Below, one piece after another: positions 34,488 to 52,642 of a DNA stretch of 64,000 nucleotides. Each line of letters begins with the position of its first letter. Position 1 is the first letter of the stretch. This stretch comes from Globodera rostochiensis (Eukaryota; Nematoda; Chromadorea; Rhabditida; Heteroderidae), in NCBI GenBank assembly GCA_018350325.1, contig JAEVLN010000001.1:1-64000 (forward strand), written 5' to 3'. Made by a program: the position numbers and the translations under genes. The notes beneath the pieces are model-generated. The model ran no database searches, was not told the origin of the DNA, and saw nothing but the letters and a program-made list of their open reading frames with translations.

Positions 34488-34895
34488 ATTTTTCCCATTT
34501 TTTGGTCAGTGGACAACTGAGTCCCCAGTCAAGAGACACTTCAGTCCCGGGTCTTAACTCTTCAGGGAATGGTTGCCGCAAAAAATTTTTTTCGGATTCT
34601 TACATTGCAGACCGAGAGGAGTCGATTGATATATATTTCGTTCGATTTTGAGTCTGGGCCCTCAGATCCATATTTACCCAATATTGATTTATGGAAAATT
34701 TCGAATTTTCCAAAAATGTTCGAATTTGGGTCCGGTGTTCGGAATTGGTCGGGTCAAATTCGGATTTTACGCACCCTGAAATACCTTGAAAACACCTCGG
34801 AGTTGGGTCCAAATTAATGGGGACGGGAGCGGGAATCCCGTATTTATCCCGCGGGACTCCAGCTCCCGCCTGGTTCTTCCCACATTTATCTTCAT

Positions 34896-35026
34896 CAGGC
34901 CTGTGCACGGTATGAACGCCCGTCCTCAAACACTCATAACCGTTAACCGTCCGTAACCGTGCCCTTTTAAAATTCCATAACCGTTAACGGCTAATAACTG
35001 CGGTTACGGGTAACCGTGCAGGCCTG
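34896..35026. mobile_element. Short inverted-ended element with CCGTTAACCG motifs
   Basis: Ends CAGGCCTGTGCACGGT and ACCGTGCAGGCCTG are inverted. The interior is rich in AACCGTTAACCGTCCG. The flanking 8-mers do not match, so insertion class is uncertain. Confidence 0.55.
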
Positions 35027-35209
35027 GTCGAAATTGTCGTCGAAACCCACTCTGTCGAAAAAGATTGAAAAAGCGCAAAAGGGGGACAAATTACGCAACA
35101 CAAAATTAGATTTTTTCGTGCGTCATGCAATTGTATGCTCATTTGTTGCTAACTGTTCGCAAAACAAAGATGTCCATTTTAATATTTGTTAGAATGATAG
35201 AATATCCGG

Positions 35210-35442
35210 GGGGATTCGGGCCGTTTTGGCTGTGGGGGGATTCGGGCCGTTTTGGCTGTGGGGGGATTCGAACCGGGGGGATTCGGGCCGTTTTGGCTGT
35301 GGGGGGATTCGAACCGGGGGGATTCGGGCCGTTTTGGCTGTGGGGGGATTCGAACCGGGGGGATTCGGGCCGTTTTGGCTGTGGGGGGATTCGGGCCGTT
35401 TTGGCTGTGGGGGGATTCGAACCGGGGGGATTCGGGCCGGTA
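35210..35442. repeat. Tandem GGGGGGATTCGGGCCGTTTTGGCTGT-type repeat
   Basis: Two interleaved units, GATTCGGGCCGTTTTGGCTG plus TGGGGG and GATTCGAACCGGGGG, alternate about six times. Open frames here are repeat artefacts. Confidence 0.9.
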
Positions 35443-35632
35443 GCCAATATTTTAGCTGAAAACAAAAAATGATCTCAATTTTTCCCTTTTTTCGTAGGCG
35501 TCCGAAGATTTTTGTGGAACCGCCCGCCCATTACCATTTTGCCTATCTTTACTATAGGATGATAAGATGATGAACGAATCAAACAAAACTTATCTCAAAC
35601 GTCACTGATAAAAAGACTAATGAGAAAATTTG

Positions 35633-38600
35633 ATGAATCTGTTGACCATTACTCAAATTCCAAATAAAATGTCAATTCCTCACCCTTTTTTCCCTGCTCT
35701 TCGCTTTTTTGAGCAATTTCCTTTCCGGCACTCATTGCGCCGATCAGCCAGATTTCTTTGTCCCCCTAGTGAATCGTTGCGCCAACTCCACCCAAACTTT
35801 GTAATATCTCTCGAGATCCAGAACGCCTTAAGTTACGGGAAGGCCATCGTGGCACTGGAAAGTACAGTAATCACTCATGGATTGCCCCATCCAACGAATT
35901 TAAAGTATATTTAATTGTAGGCGTTGGGTCAACACTGTTTTTAGGGTTGCTACTCGTCTTGAAGAGATTATTCGTGAAGAGGGTGCCGTGCCGGCTACAA
36001 TCGCTTTGTTGGATGGAAATATCAGAATTGGACTGTGCCGAGATGAATTAAAACGAATATCCAAGCCGGAAAGTAATGCCATAAAAGTGTCCAGACGCGA
36101 TTTAGTCAGCTGCTTAGTTGAAAAGGTCGCTGTTATTTAGCCATCCACTGCATATCGGACATTCCAAACGCTTTTAGAGAGTTGGCGGAACGACCGTAGC
36201 GGCTACAATGTACGCCGTACAATTCCAATAAATAAAAAGGCAAAAAACACAGGTGGATTGCTCAGAAAGCGGGAATTCGAATATTCGCAACCGGAGGCAT
36301 TGGCGGCGTCCATCGTGGAGGCGAAAACAGTGAGACATTGAAGACGTTGCTAGTTTTGGGGAATTGTCCTGCTGTATTGGCAGGGGGAAGTTTGCGCATG
36401 CCTAAACTTCCCGGTGCCTAAACTTCCCGGTGCCTAAACTTCCCGGTGCCCAAACTTCCCGGTGCCTAAACTTCCCGGTGCCTAAACTTCCCGGTGCCTA
36501 AACTTCCCGGTGCCCAAACTTCCCGGTGCCTAAACTTCCCGGTGCCTAAACTTCCCGGTGCCTAAACTTCCCGGTGCCTAAACTTCCCGGTGCCCAAACT
36601 TCCCGGTGCCCAAACTTCCCGGTGCCCAAACTTCCCGGTGCCAAACTTCCCGGTGCCTAAACTTCCCGGTGCCCAAACTTCCCGGTGCCCAAACTTCCCG
36701 GTGCCTAAACTTCCCGGTGCCTAAACTTCCCGGTGCCTAAACTTCCCGGTGCCTAAACTTCCCGGTGCCTAAACTTCCCGGTGCCTAAACTTCCCGGTGC
36801 CCAAACTTCCCGGTGCCCAAACTTCCCGGTGCCCAAACTTCCCGGTGCCCAAACTTCCCGGTGCCCAAACTTCCCGGTGCCTAAACTTCCCGGTGCCCAA
36901 ACTTCCCGGTGCCTAAACTTCCCGGTGCCCAAACTTCCCGGTGCCCAAACTTCCCGGTGCCCAAACTTCCCGGTGCCCAAACTTCCCGGTGCCCAAACTT
37001 CCCGGTGCCCAAACTTCCCGGTGCCTAAACTTCCCGGTGCCCAAACTTCCCGGTGCCCAAACTTCCCGGTGCCCAAACTTCCCGGTGCCCAAACTTCCCG
37101 GTGCCTAAACTTCCCGGTGCCCAAACTTCCCGGTGCCCAAACTTCCCGGTGCCCAAACTTCCCGGTGCCTAAACTTCCCGGTGCCCAAACTTCCCGGTGC
37201 CCAAACTTCCCGGTGCCTAAACTTCCCGGTGCCCAAACTTCCCGGTGCCTAAACTTCCCGGTGCCCAAACTTCCCGGTGCCCAAACTTCCCGGTGCCCAA
37301 ACTTCCCGGTGCCTAAACTTCCCGGTGCCCAAACTTCCCGGTGCCCAAACTTCCCGGTGCCCAAACTTCCCGGTGCCTAAACTTCCCGGTGCCCAAACTT
37401 CCCGGTGCCCAAACTTCCCGGTGCCCAAACTTCCCGGTGCCCAAACTTCCCGGTGCCTAAACTTCCCGGTGCCCAAACTTCCCGGTGCCCAAACTTCCCG
37501 GTGCCCAAACTTCCCGGTGCCTAAACTTCCCGGTGCCCAAACTTCCCGGTGCCCAAACTTCCCGGTGCCCAAACTTCCCGGTGCCGAAACTTCCCGGTGC
37601 CCAAACTTCCCGGTGCCCAAACTTCCCGGTGCCTAAACTTCCCGGTGCCCAAACTTCCCGGTGCCTAAACTTCCCGGTGCCCAAACTTCCCGGTGCCTAA
37701 ACTTCCCGATGCCTAAACTTCCCGGTGCCTAAACTTCCCGGTGCCTAAACTTCCCGGTGCCCAAACTTCCCGGTGCCCAAACTTCCCGGTGCCCAAACTT
37801 CCCGGTGCCTAAACTTCCCGGTGCCTAAACTTCCCGGTGCCTAAACTTCCCGGTGCCAAACATGGCGCCGCTGTATTCGCTTTCTTTATTCTAGCGATGG
37901 ATGTCAGCGCTGATCTGACCGAGTTGAGCCGAACACCGGTGGGCGTTGTGTGTTCTGGCGTAAAGTCTATTTTAGACATCGAACTAACTTTGGAATACTT
38001 GGTGAGGAGATTGAGGAATGAATGAGATTTGTTGTCCATTCAAGGAGACTCAGTCGGTCGGTGTGGTCGTCTTGGACAAAAACCCAAACTTTCCCGGCTT
38101 CTTCTGTCCTCGTACTTCATTAAAAGCTCCTTATCACACAGATTCCCTCGAGAAAGCCATCGACATTTTGCGTTCGTTTTGACTGGGGTTATCGGTTCCA
38201 GGGGATTCTTCAGTTATCCGACCGAAAATTTTCGGTAACCCAAAAAGTTCGGGTTACGGTTTGGTTCGGAACCGATAACCCTAGATTGGCCATACTTCTC
38301 TCTTTACTTTTGAATTGCCCGTCTTTTTCCCCAGTTCTCTCGACTCGAATGGGGCTTTCAAACGGCACTTTGATTGCATGTCCCCTCCCCGAAGGTCAAC
38401 GAATGGCCAGAGAAAAAGATTTAATTGAGAAAGCGACAGAATTGGCACTAAAAGAGGCCGGTGAAGTAGGGATTCGAGGCAAAGAAGTGACTCCATTTGT
38501 GTTGCAGAGAATCCGACAAACGACGGGATCAGCTGCAATGGGACTCAGTCAGTCATGAAAAGGATTGGACCACTCCCGTGCCAGTTCAAAGGGGCCAAAC

Positions 38601-40811
38601 CCATCAAAAGTGCCCCCCTCCCCCACCGAAATGTCCTTATTAGCGAAGGACGTCCTTCGAAAATGGACTATTCACTTTAAAGCAGAGTTGCATCGAAAGA
38701 GAAAGTCGAAGGCGCCGCTTTGAAAAATTTTACAAATCGGCAATTTGGTTACAAAAATTAAAGCAAACATTCATTTTTTGCCAAACATTTGAGACAATTT
38801 ATCTTTCGACAAAAGTTTCGAAGAATTCGTTTTTTGAAATCGAAACGAAAGAAAAATCTCAAAATTGTCGAAATCGAAAGGTTTCGACGCACCCCTGACT
38901 TAAAGTGACAAAAGGCCCGTTGTGTCTTTGGAATCATACATTTGACCAAATATTTTTCTTAAATTTAATTTTAAGTTTAGACATCGCTTTACTCAAGAAT
39001 AACGCCCGAATTGCAGCTCGTTTGGCCTTACTTTACTCGAAGAAAATGTCAACCGAAAAAAGTTTTCCCGTGGAGATTAATGAACAAAATTGTTACGACA
39101 ACGACAAATTGAAAAGTCGTCCCAAAATTGTGAGTTCAGATTCTGCAGTCGATCTTATGCCATCAAAAATTAACCCAAGCTGAGTCCTTTAGAGGTATTT
39201 ATGGCGGAGAACAAATGACCTTTTTTTTATTGACTCGGCCGTACAGTGTCCGAGTGGGTCATCTACTGTAGAAGAGATTAGCCGTTTTAGGTCTGTGTCG
39301 GTGCTTCAGTCGTCGACGTCACAGTGTTCCCCGACCAATGCGCTCTTAGCGCCTCCGGCGGCGCTTACATTCCATCGCGCATCATTCAAACCGCCGGTGG
39401 AGTGGCGCGCAACCACGCAGACGCACTCAGCAGACTTGGCTGCAAAGTTACACTCATTTCGGCATTGGGCACGGAGCCATGGAAGAAAGGGGAGAAGAAA
39501 GGGCCTCAGAACTGCAAGATGGACCTCCTCGGGCGGTTTTTGATGGAGAAATGCGAGAATATTGTGAGTCCGTGGTGGATTATTAAAACAAAAAAGTCCT
39601 CACCAAAAGGTTATACCGTAGCTAGTCCCCCCATTTTTTGAAAAAAAAAAATTTAATGACGAAGGGTTTCTGCCTATTGAAAATGTTTTGCAAGTGTAGA
39701 ATCGGAACTGATTTAAAAGGCCAAATCCTTTTGTTTGTCAAATAAATCGTTTTTCGGCATTTTATTCGACTTCGGTTTCGGGGTTCGAACTTTGTTGATC
39801 AGATTCGGATATGCGCTCTTTTGTTCCAGGACTGGTCCCATGTGTTCCATTGTCCCAACACTCCAACTGCCAGTTCAGTGGGAATCTGCACGACGAAAGG
39901 AACAATTATTTCGCAGGGATTTATCTCAGTGGATCCGATTATGGAGCAAATGGAAGAGGATTATGTGGGCGACAGGAAACTGGGGAAGAGTTGAAGGATT
40001 GAAGTGATCTTTGAATTCTCAGATCCAATCGATGGAGGACCAAATCTCAAAAGCAGATTTTATTCTTGTGGATGCCAATTTGAATGTTCGAACGCTACGA
40101 AAAGTTGTTGAATTGGCACGGATAAAGGGTACCAAAGGTACTTTTAACAGCTCTATTCCTTTTTTAATCGTTTCCACAGTTTGGTTCGAACCGACAAATT
40201 GGACGAAAGTGACGAAACTTTTTAAAGCTCTCGGCAAAAATGCTTTGCACAAAGTAAATGTCATTTCGCCGAATTTGGACGAATTGGTGGAATTGGCAAA
40301 GCAATTGAATGAGGAGGATTCGCAAAAGTTTGTCCACCAATTTAAAGGTCGGTCAGTTGAGGGGAAAGAATTGAATGAAATTTAAGATTTTCTCATCTCT
40401 TTGTCCTCGTCTTCAACCCCATCTGCCGACATCAGCGAATGGATCTCACGGAAACAAATCCCTTCCGCTTTATTTCCCCCTTCAATGTCCCATCTTCTGA
40501 TCACTTGTGACTCGATGGGTGTCCTTCTACTTTCCCATGCCGAATCTTCGTCCGTTTTTGCTCATCACTTTGTTCCTCCACCGGATGTACGAGCCGATCA
40601 GATTGTGTCCGTGTCGGGAGCCGGAGATTGGTCAGAAATGATCGTGGGGTTTAAGTGCGGCATCCTTTTAAGTTTCAACAGCGGGTTTCTGAGTGCCCTT
40701 CTGAATGGGTGCGACCTGACGAATTCGGCGAAGGTGGCCTATAAATGTGCCGCAATTAGTCTTTGCTCCGCGGAAGCTGTTCCTGAAGCGATTGGTCAAT
40801 GGGAAAATTGA
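35633..40811 (+). CDS. Pseudouridine-5'-phosphate glycosidase fused to a PfkB-family kinase
   Basis: Bifunctional pseudouridine breakdown enzyme. The PfkB half would phosphorylate pseudouridine, and the PsuG half splits the product to uracil and ribose 5-phosphate (family knowledge). Fourteen exons join to 741 residues: 35633..35904, 35945..36125, 36178..36216, 36266..36329, 37895..38001, 38045..38171, 38335..38547, 38981..39129, 39291..39563, 39830..39964, 40023..40137, 40180..40347, 40387..40630 and 40673..40811. The PsuG part has [56 protein letters not shown] and [15 protein letters not shown]. The PfkB part starts [10 protein letters not shown], has [19 protein letters not shown], and ends with the catalytic [15 protein letters not shown]. 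An Arg-rich N-terminus suggests mitochondrial import (inference). Intron 4 holds a 1.45-kb minisatellite. Exon 11 could instead end at 40128. Confidence 0.93.
36402..37857. repeat. 16-bp minisatellite, about 90 copies, inside an intron
   Basis: Units of AAACTTCCCGGTGCCY fill nearly all of intron 4 (36330..37894) of the pseudouridine gene. Copies differ almost only at one base (CCT or CCC), in runs that hint at higher-order duplication. A few one-off variants occur (a missing base near 36641, GCCG near 37585, CCGATG near 37708). It is stop-free in several frames on both strands, hence long spurious open frames. Confidence 0.97.
38184..38284. mobile_element. Tiny inverted-ended element in an intron
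   Basis: GGGGTTATCGGTTCC and GGAACCGATAACCCTA are inverted ends about 100 bp apart in intron 6 of the pseudouridine gene. A related pair of sequences lies in a mec-3 intron near 59990-60045. No clean target duplication is seen. Confidence 0.5.
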
Positions 40812-48385
<7,574 letters not shown>

Positions 48386-48645
48386 TAAAACCCGGACATT
48401 GCGGAATGATCTCTTTCATAGCACGAACTTTGCTAATTCAAGACACCTAATTCTTTAAATTCAACTTCGAAGATTTATTCGTTCGACTAATCGGGTTAAC
48501 CAAAACAAATTATAAGCATTAACCTCGACGACTCCGATTGATTCGACCGACCGACCCATTCCCCCTCCCCTCCGTTTCGTCTCCGTCAACACTTGCCCCA
48601 TTTACCCTCCCCCCGCCCAACCCTCCCCCATTTTCTGCACTAATT

Positions 48646-49956
48646 ATGCAATCATCCGGTTTGTCCGTAAGCCGTTTCTTCTTTCATTTCGCTTTGCTCG
48701 CAATTTGCCTTAGGCCATCGGCCATTTCCGAGCCGTGTCCTTTTTTCGGTGATTACCAATGCCCCGAGGGCTTCCACTGTGCGTTCGACAAATGCCAAGA
48801 CGAGCGGGGCATGGAGCCGTCCAGCAGCTGTGCCAAAGTCGGCTTTTCTTTTTAAATTTAAATTGGAAAATTGGACAGGTCAGATGTGGCAAGGAATCGG
48901 AGTGTCGGGAGGGCAAATGCGCTCTTTTTGCGGGGCGACCGTGCGGAAGGAATGTTTTGGTGGCGGAAGGATTGGCCCGCGCGGTGGTTTCCGACTGTGG
49001 GCCTCAGGGGAAGTGTATTGGGGGACGATGTGCCATTGATAGTAAGCGTGCATTCATCAGATGTTCACGAAACACTTAAAAACAGAATGTGCGGAAGTGC
49101 TTTGTGACGAGCTGAGCGAGCTGTGCAGGGACGGAATGTGCTTTGGCTTGTCCACGATGTTTTGCTTCTCCCCCTTTGACTGTGGCCCTCCGTCGCTTTT
49201 CGAATGTCGACAGAACAAATGCCAGCGGCGCAGGGACACAATTGCGCCATCATTTTCGCCACCGACACAAAAGTGCGACCCTGGCGAAACTTTCATCGGC
49301 GATAAATGCGTGACGCAGGAAGGTAAATCAGAAACAATTTTACAACAATTTTCGGTTTTTGCGATTTCATTCCAAAAGGTTGTGCACAGTTGGTTTGCTC
49401 TTCTGGCCAAAGTTGTTTCAACGGCTTTTGTGTTGCGTCAAGCGGTGCAAATTGTGCCAATTCCGGCGAATGTACCGAAACAAACATTTGTCGCGAAGGA
49501 CATTGTGTGCCTGACATTTGCAAAGTAAATGGTGGTAAATGCCTTCCGGAGAACGCCTGTTCCCCGATGAGTGTGCCCGAAGGCGAATGCCGTCCCTACC
49601 AGGGAATTCCATGTTCCCTTTCGGCTGCTGCTGAAGACTGTCCTCCGCCATACTTTTGCATTGGCGGGATTTGTTCAAAAGATGGTTGGTGGGAACAGCT
49701 GGATTTGAAGATAAGCATAAACCCGGGGTCTCACAAAGATTGCTTCCGAAAAGTGTGCCAAATCGGAGAACGCTGTGACGGGGGACTGTGCGTTCGAGTG
49801 GAGGGCAACGCCTGCAGAGACGCGCTCAGAGAGTGCGGAGAGCACTTTGATTGTGTAGCGGGCTATTGCAAGGACAGAATCAAGCCGTACACGGACGGAG
49901 GGAACAGAACGACAACGGCCGTTGGGGGAGGAGGAACTTTTGGCGTTGGGAAGTGA
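48646..49956 (+). CDS. Secreted cysteine-rich protein
   Basis: Four or five exons (48646..48837, 48879..49041, 49086..49322, 49379..49684, 49739..49956) join in frame. 49685..49738 may instead be read through, since it is 54 bases without a stop. The model encodes about 371 residues. A signal peptide (FFFHFALLAICLRPSA) precedes many short disulfide-type modules, such as CPEGFHCAFDKC, CGKESECREGKC and CGPQGKCIGGRC. Later modules include CRDGMCFG, CSSGQSCFNGFC and CGEHFDCVAGYC. The spacing resembles EB-like repeats of nematode extracellular proteins. I recognise no specific orthologue or enzyme domain. Its start lies 260 bases after the Wntless stop, so it may be the downstream gene of an operon. 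Confidence 0.8.
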
Positions 49957-50392
49957 TCAAAAGAGAACAAACGCTAATTTGTAAACATTAGTCTCAGTTC
50001 GAACAAATTGCTTCTGCTGTTCTCACTTTCTTTCACATTTTGCTGGGTTTTCCATTTTTTTTGACTTTACGTTGACCGATCTCCGTCATTTTCGCCTTCG
50101 CCCCCTCCAAATTTGGTGAACTCTCTCCCCTCCCCTTGGGGGTTTCTACCCTCTCCCCAGAGGGGACAACAATCAATCATAATGATGGCCGTGGAGGTGC
50201 GCAATCAAACGCCTCCGTCTCCACTTCTTCCATTACCGCACAATCTGTCGATGACGACGAGGCGCTGATGATGGCGAGCAGAAGGAGCTATTCCCCTAAT
50301 TCCCCTTCCATTGATTTCCTATCTTTACCCATCGACACCCCCCCCCCCACTCTCCCCCCCCCCACCCTCCCCCCCCCCCCCAATCTGGCCTC
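49957..50392. other. Intergenic, C-tracts
   Basis: A short open frame from about 50136 runs into the repeat downstream and is not supported as a gene. C-tracts lie at 50340-50381. Confidence 0.45.
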
Positions 50393-51805
50393 CGGACAAT
50401 CCGTCAGAGGACAATCCGTCAGTGCCCAATCCGTCAGAGGACAATCCGTCAGTGAAGGACAATCCGTCAGTGGACAATCCGTCAGTGAAGGACAATCCGT
50501 CAGTGCCCAATCCGTCAGAGGACAATCCGTCAGTGAAGGACAATCCGTCAGTGCCCAATCCGTCAGAGGACAATCCGTCAGTGAAGGACAATCCGTCAGT
50601 GAAGGACAATCCGTCAGTGGACAATCCGTCAGCAAATTTTTCTTTTTAAACCACGATTTAAACCATTTTTTTGGTGGAAAATCGTGCCTACATGTTAGCG
50701 CGGGTTAAAAAACATCCTATATATAAGCTTTCCCGGTTATTCTATCCGGCTTTGGTGTTACTTAAAAATTTTTCTTTAATTTTCAAAAATTCAACTTATT
50801 CAAAAACCGCTATAATGCTTAATTTTTATTTCCTATTGAAGAATTTGTAAATCAGTGTATCAAATAACATATTTTCAGCCCTTTTTAGAATAAAAAATGT
50901 TTTTTACAAATTTTGACCAAAAGGGGCCCCCCTATAGTTTTTGGCCAACTTATAAAGACCAGAGCCGGATAGAATAACAGGGGAAAGCTTATATAGGATG
51001 TTTTTTAACCCACGCAACATGTAGGCACGATTTTCCTCCAAATAAATGGTTTAAATCGTGTTTAAAAAGAAAAATTTGCTGACGGATTGTCCTCTGACAT
51101 TGGGCACTGACGGATTGTCCTCTGACGGATTGTCCTCTGACATTGGGCACTGACGGATTGTCCTCTGACGGATTGTCCTCTGACATTGGGCACTGACGGA
51201 TTGTACTCTGACGGATTGTCCTCTGACATTGGGCACTGACGGATTGTCCTCTGACGGATTGTCCTTTGACGGATTGTCCTCTGACGGATTGTCCTCTGAC
51301 GGATTGTCCTCTGACATTGGGCACTGACGGATTGTCCTCTGACGGATTGTCCTCTGACGGATTGTCCTCTGACATTGGGCACTGACGGATTGTCCTCTGA
51401 CGGATTGTCCTCTGACATTGGGCACTGACGGATTGTACTCTGACGGATTGTCCTCTGACATTGGGCACTGACGGATTGTCCTCTGACGGATTGTCCTTTG
51501 ACGGATTGTCCTCTGACGGATTGTCCTCTGACGGATTGTCCTCTGACATTGGGCACTGACGGATTGTCCTCTGACGGATTGTCCTCTGACGGATTGTCCT
51601 CTGACATTGGGCACTGACGGATTGTCCTCTGACGGATTGTCCTCTGACATTGGGCACTGACGGATTGTCCTCTGACGGATTGTCCTCTGACATTGGGCAC
51701 TGACGGATTGTCCTCTGACGGATTGTCCTTTGACGGATTGTCCTCTGACGGATTGTCCTCTGACATTGGGCACTGACGGATTGTCCTCTGACGGATTGTC
51801 CTAGC
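50393..51805. mobile_element. Large inverted repeat with minisatellite arms
   Basis: A 15-bp array (GGACAATCCGTCAGA, with 18-bp variants) at 50393-50632 faces the same array inverted at 51079-51805. Inside are matching unique arms (50633-50740 and 50960-51078) containing AACATCCTATATATAAGCTT. The centre is about 220 bp and includes TTCAAAAACCGCTATAATGC, a module shared with elements near 33957. The left array is three times shorter than the right. Such arms resemble fold-back transposons. No transposase or target duplication could be identified. Confidence 0.75.
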
Positions 51806-52590
51806 TTCCCCCAATCTCCAGTCTCCCCCCCCCCCTCCCCCCTCTCTCCCCCCTCTCCCCTCTCTCCCCCCTCTCCCCCCCCCCCCCCTCCCCCCTCTTT
51901 CCCCCCTCTCCCCTCCCCCTTTCCCCCCCCCCCCCCCCGCCCCCCTCTCCCCCCCCCCTCCCCCCTCTTTCCCCCCTCTCCCCCCCCCTTTCCCCCCCCC
52001 CCCGCCCCCCTCTCTCCTCCCTCTCCCGACCCTCTCCCCCCGCCCCCCTCTCTCCCCCCTCTCCCCTCTCTCCCCCCTCTCCCCCCCCCCTCCCCCCTCT
52101 TTCCCCCCTCTCGCCTCCCCCTTTCCCCCCCCCCCCGCCCCCCCCTCCCCCCTCTCCCCCCCCCCCCCTCGCCCCTCTTTCCCCCCTCTCCCCCCCCTTT
52201 CCCCCCCCCCCCGCCCCCCTCTCTCCTTCCTCTCCCGACCCTCTCCCCCCGCCCCCCTCTCTCCCCCCTCTCCCCCCTCCTTTCCCCCCCCCCGCCCCCC
52301 TCTCTCCTCCCTCTCCCGACCCTCTCCCCCCGCCCCCCTCTCTCCCCCCTCTCCCCCCCCCCTTTCCCCCCCCCGCCCCCCTCTCTCCTCCCTCTCCCGA
52401 CCCTCTCCCCCCGCCCCCCTCTCTCCCCCCTCTCCCCCCCCCCCCTTTCCCCCCCCCCCCGCCCCCCTCTCTCCTCCCTCTCCCGACCCTCTCCCCCCGC
52501 CCCCCTCTCTCCCCCCTCTCCCCCCCCCCTTTCCCCCCCCCCCCCCCGCCCCCCTCTCTCCTCCCTCTCCCGACCCTCTCCACTCCTCCT
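51806..52590. repeat. C-rich array with CTCCCGACCCTCTCCC units
   Basis: Pyrimidine-rich + strand repeats, unit roughly 60-65 bp with CCCGACCCTCTCCCCCCGCC modules and variable C-tracts. It ends about 50 bases before the Bicaudal-C start codon. Gly/Arg/Glu frames on the minus strand are artefacts. Confidence 0.95.
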
Positions 52591-52642
52591 CCTCCAATCA
52601 CTCACTCACTTTCGTGCCTTTTAAACGCTCAATTTGCCAAGG

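Noticed and set aside
36753..37700. Long open frames on both strands in the 16-bp array
   Set aside because: Pure repeat translation lying inside an intron that is required to join conserved PsuG motifs.
50136..52605. Frames of 190-538 residues through the GGACAATCCGTCAG array and the C-rich array
   Set aside because: Repeat artefacts. The + frame also runs straight from C-tracts into the array.
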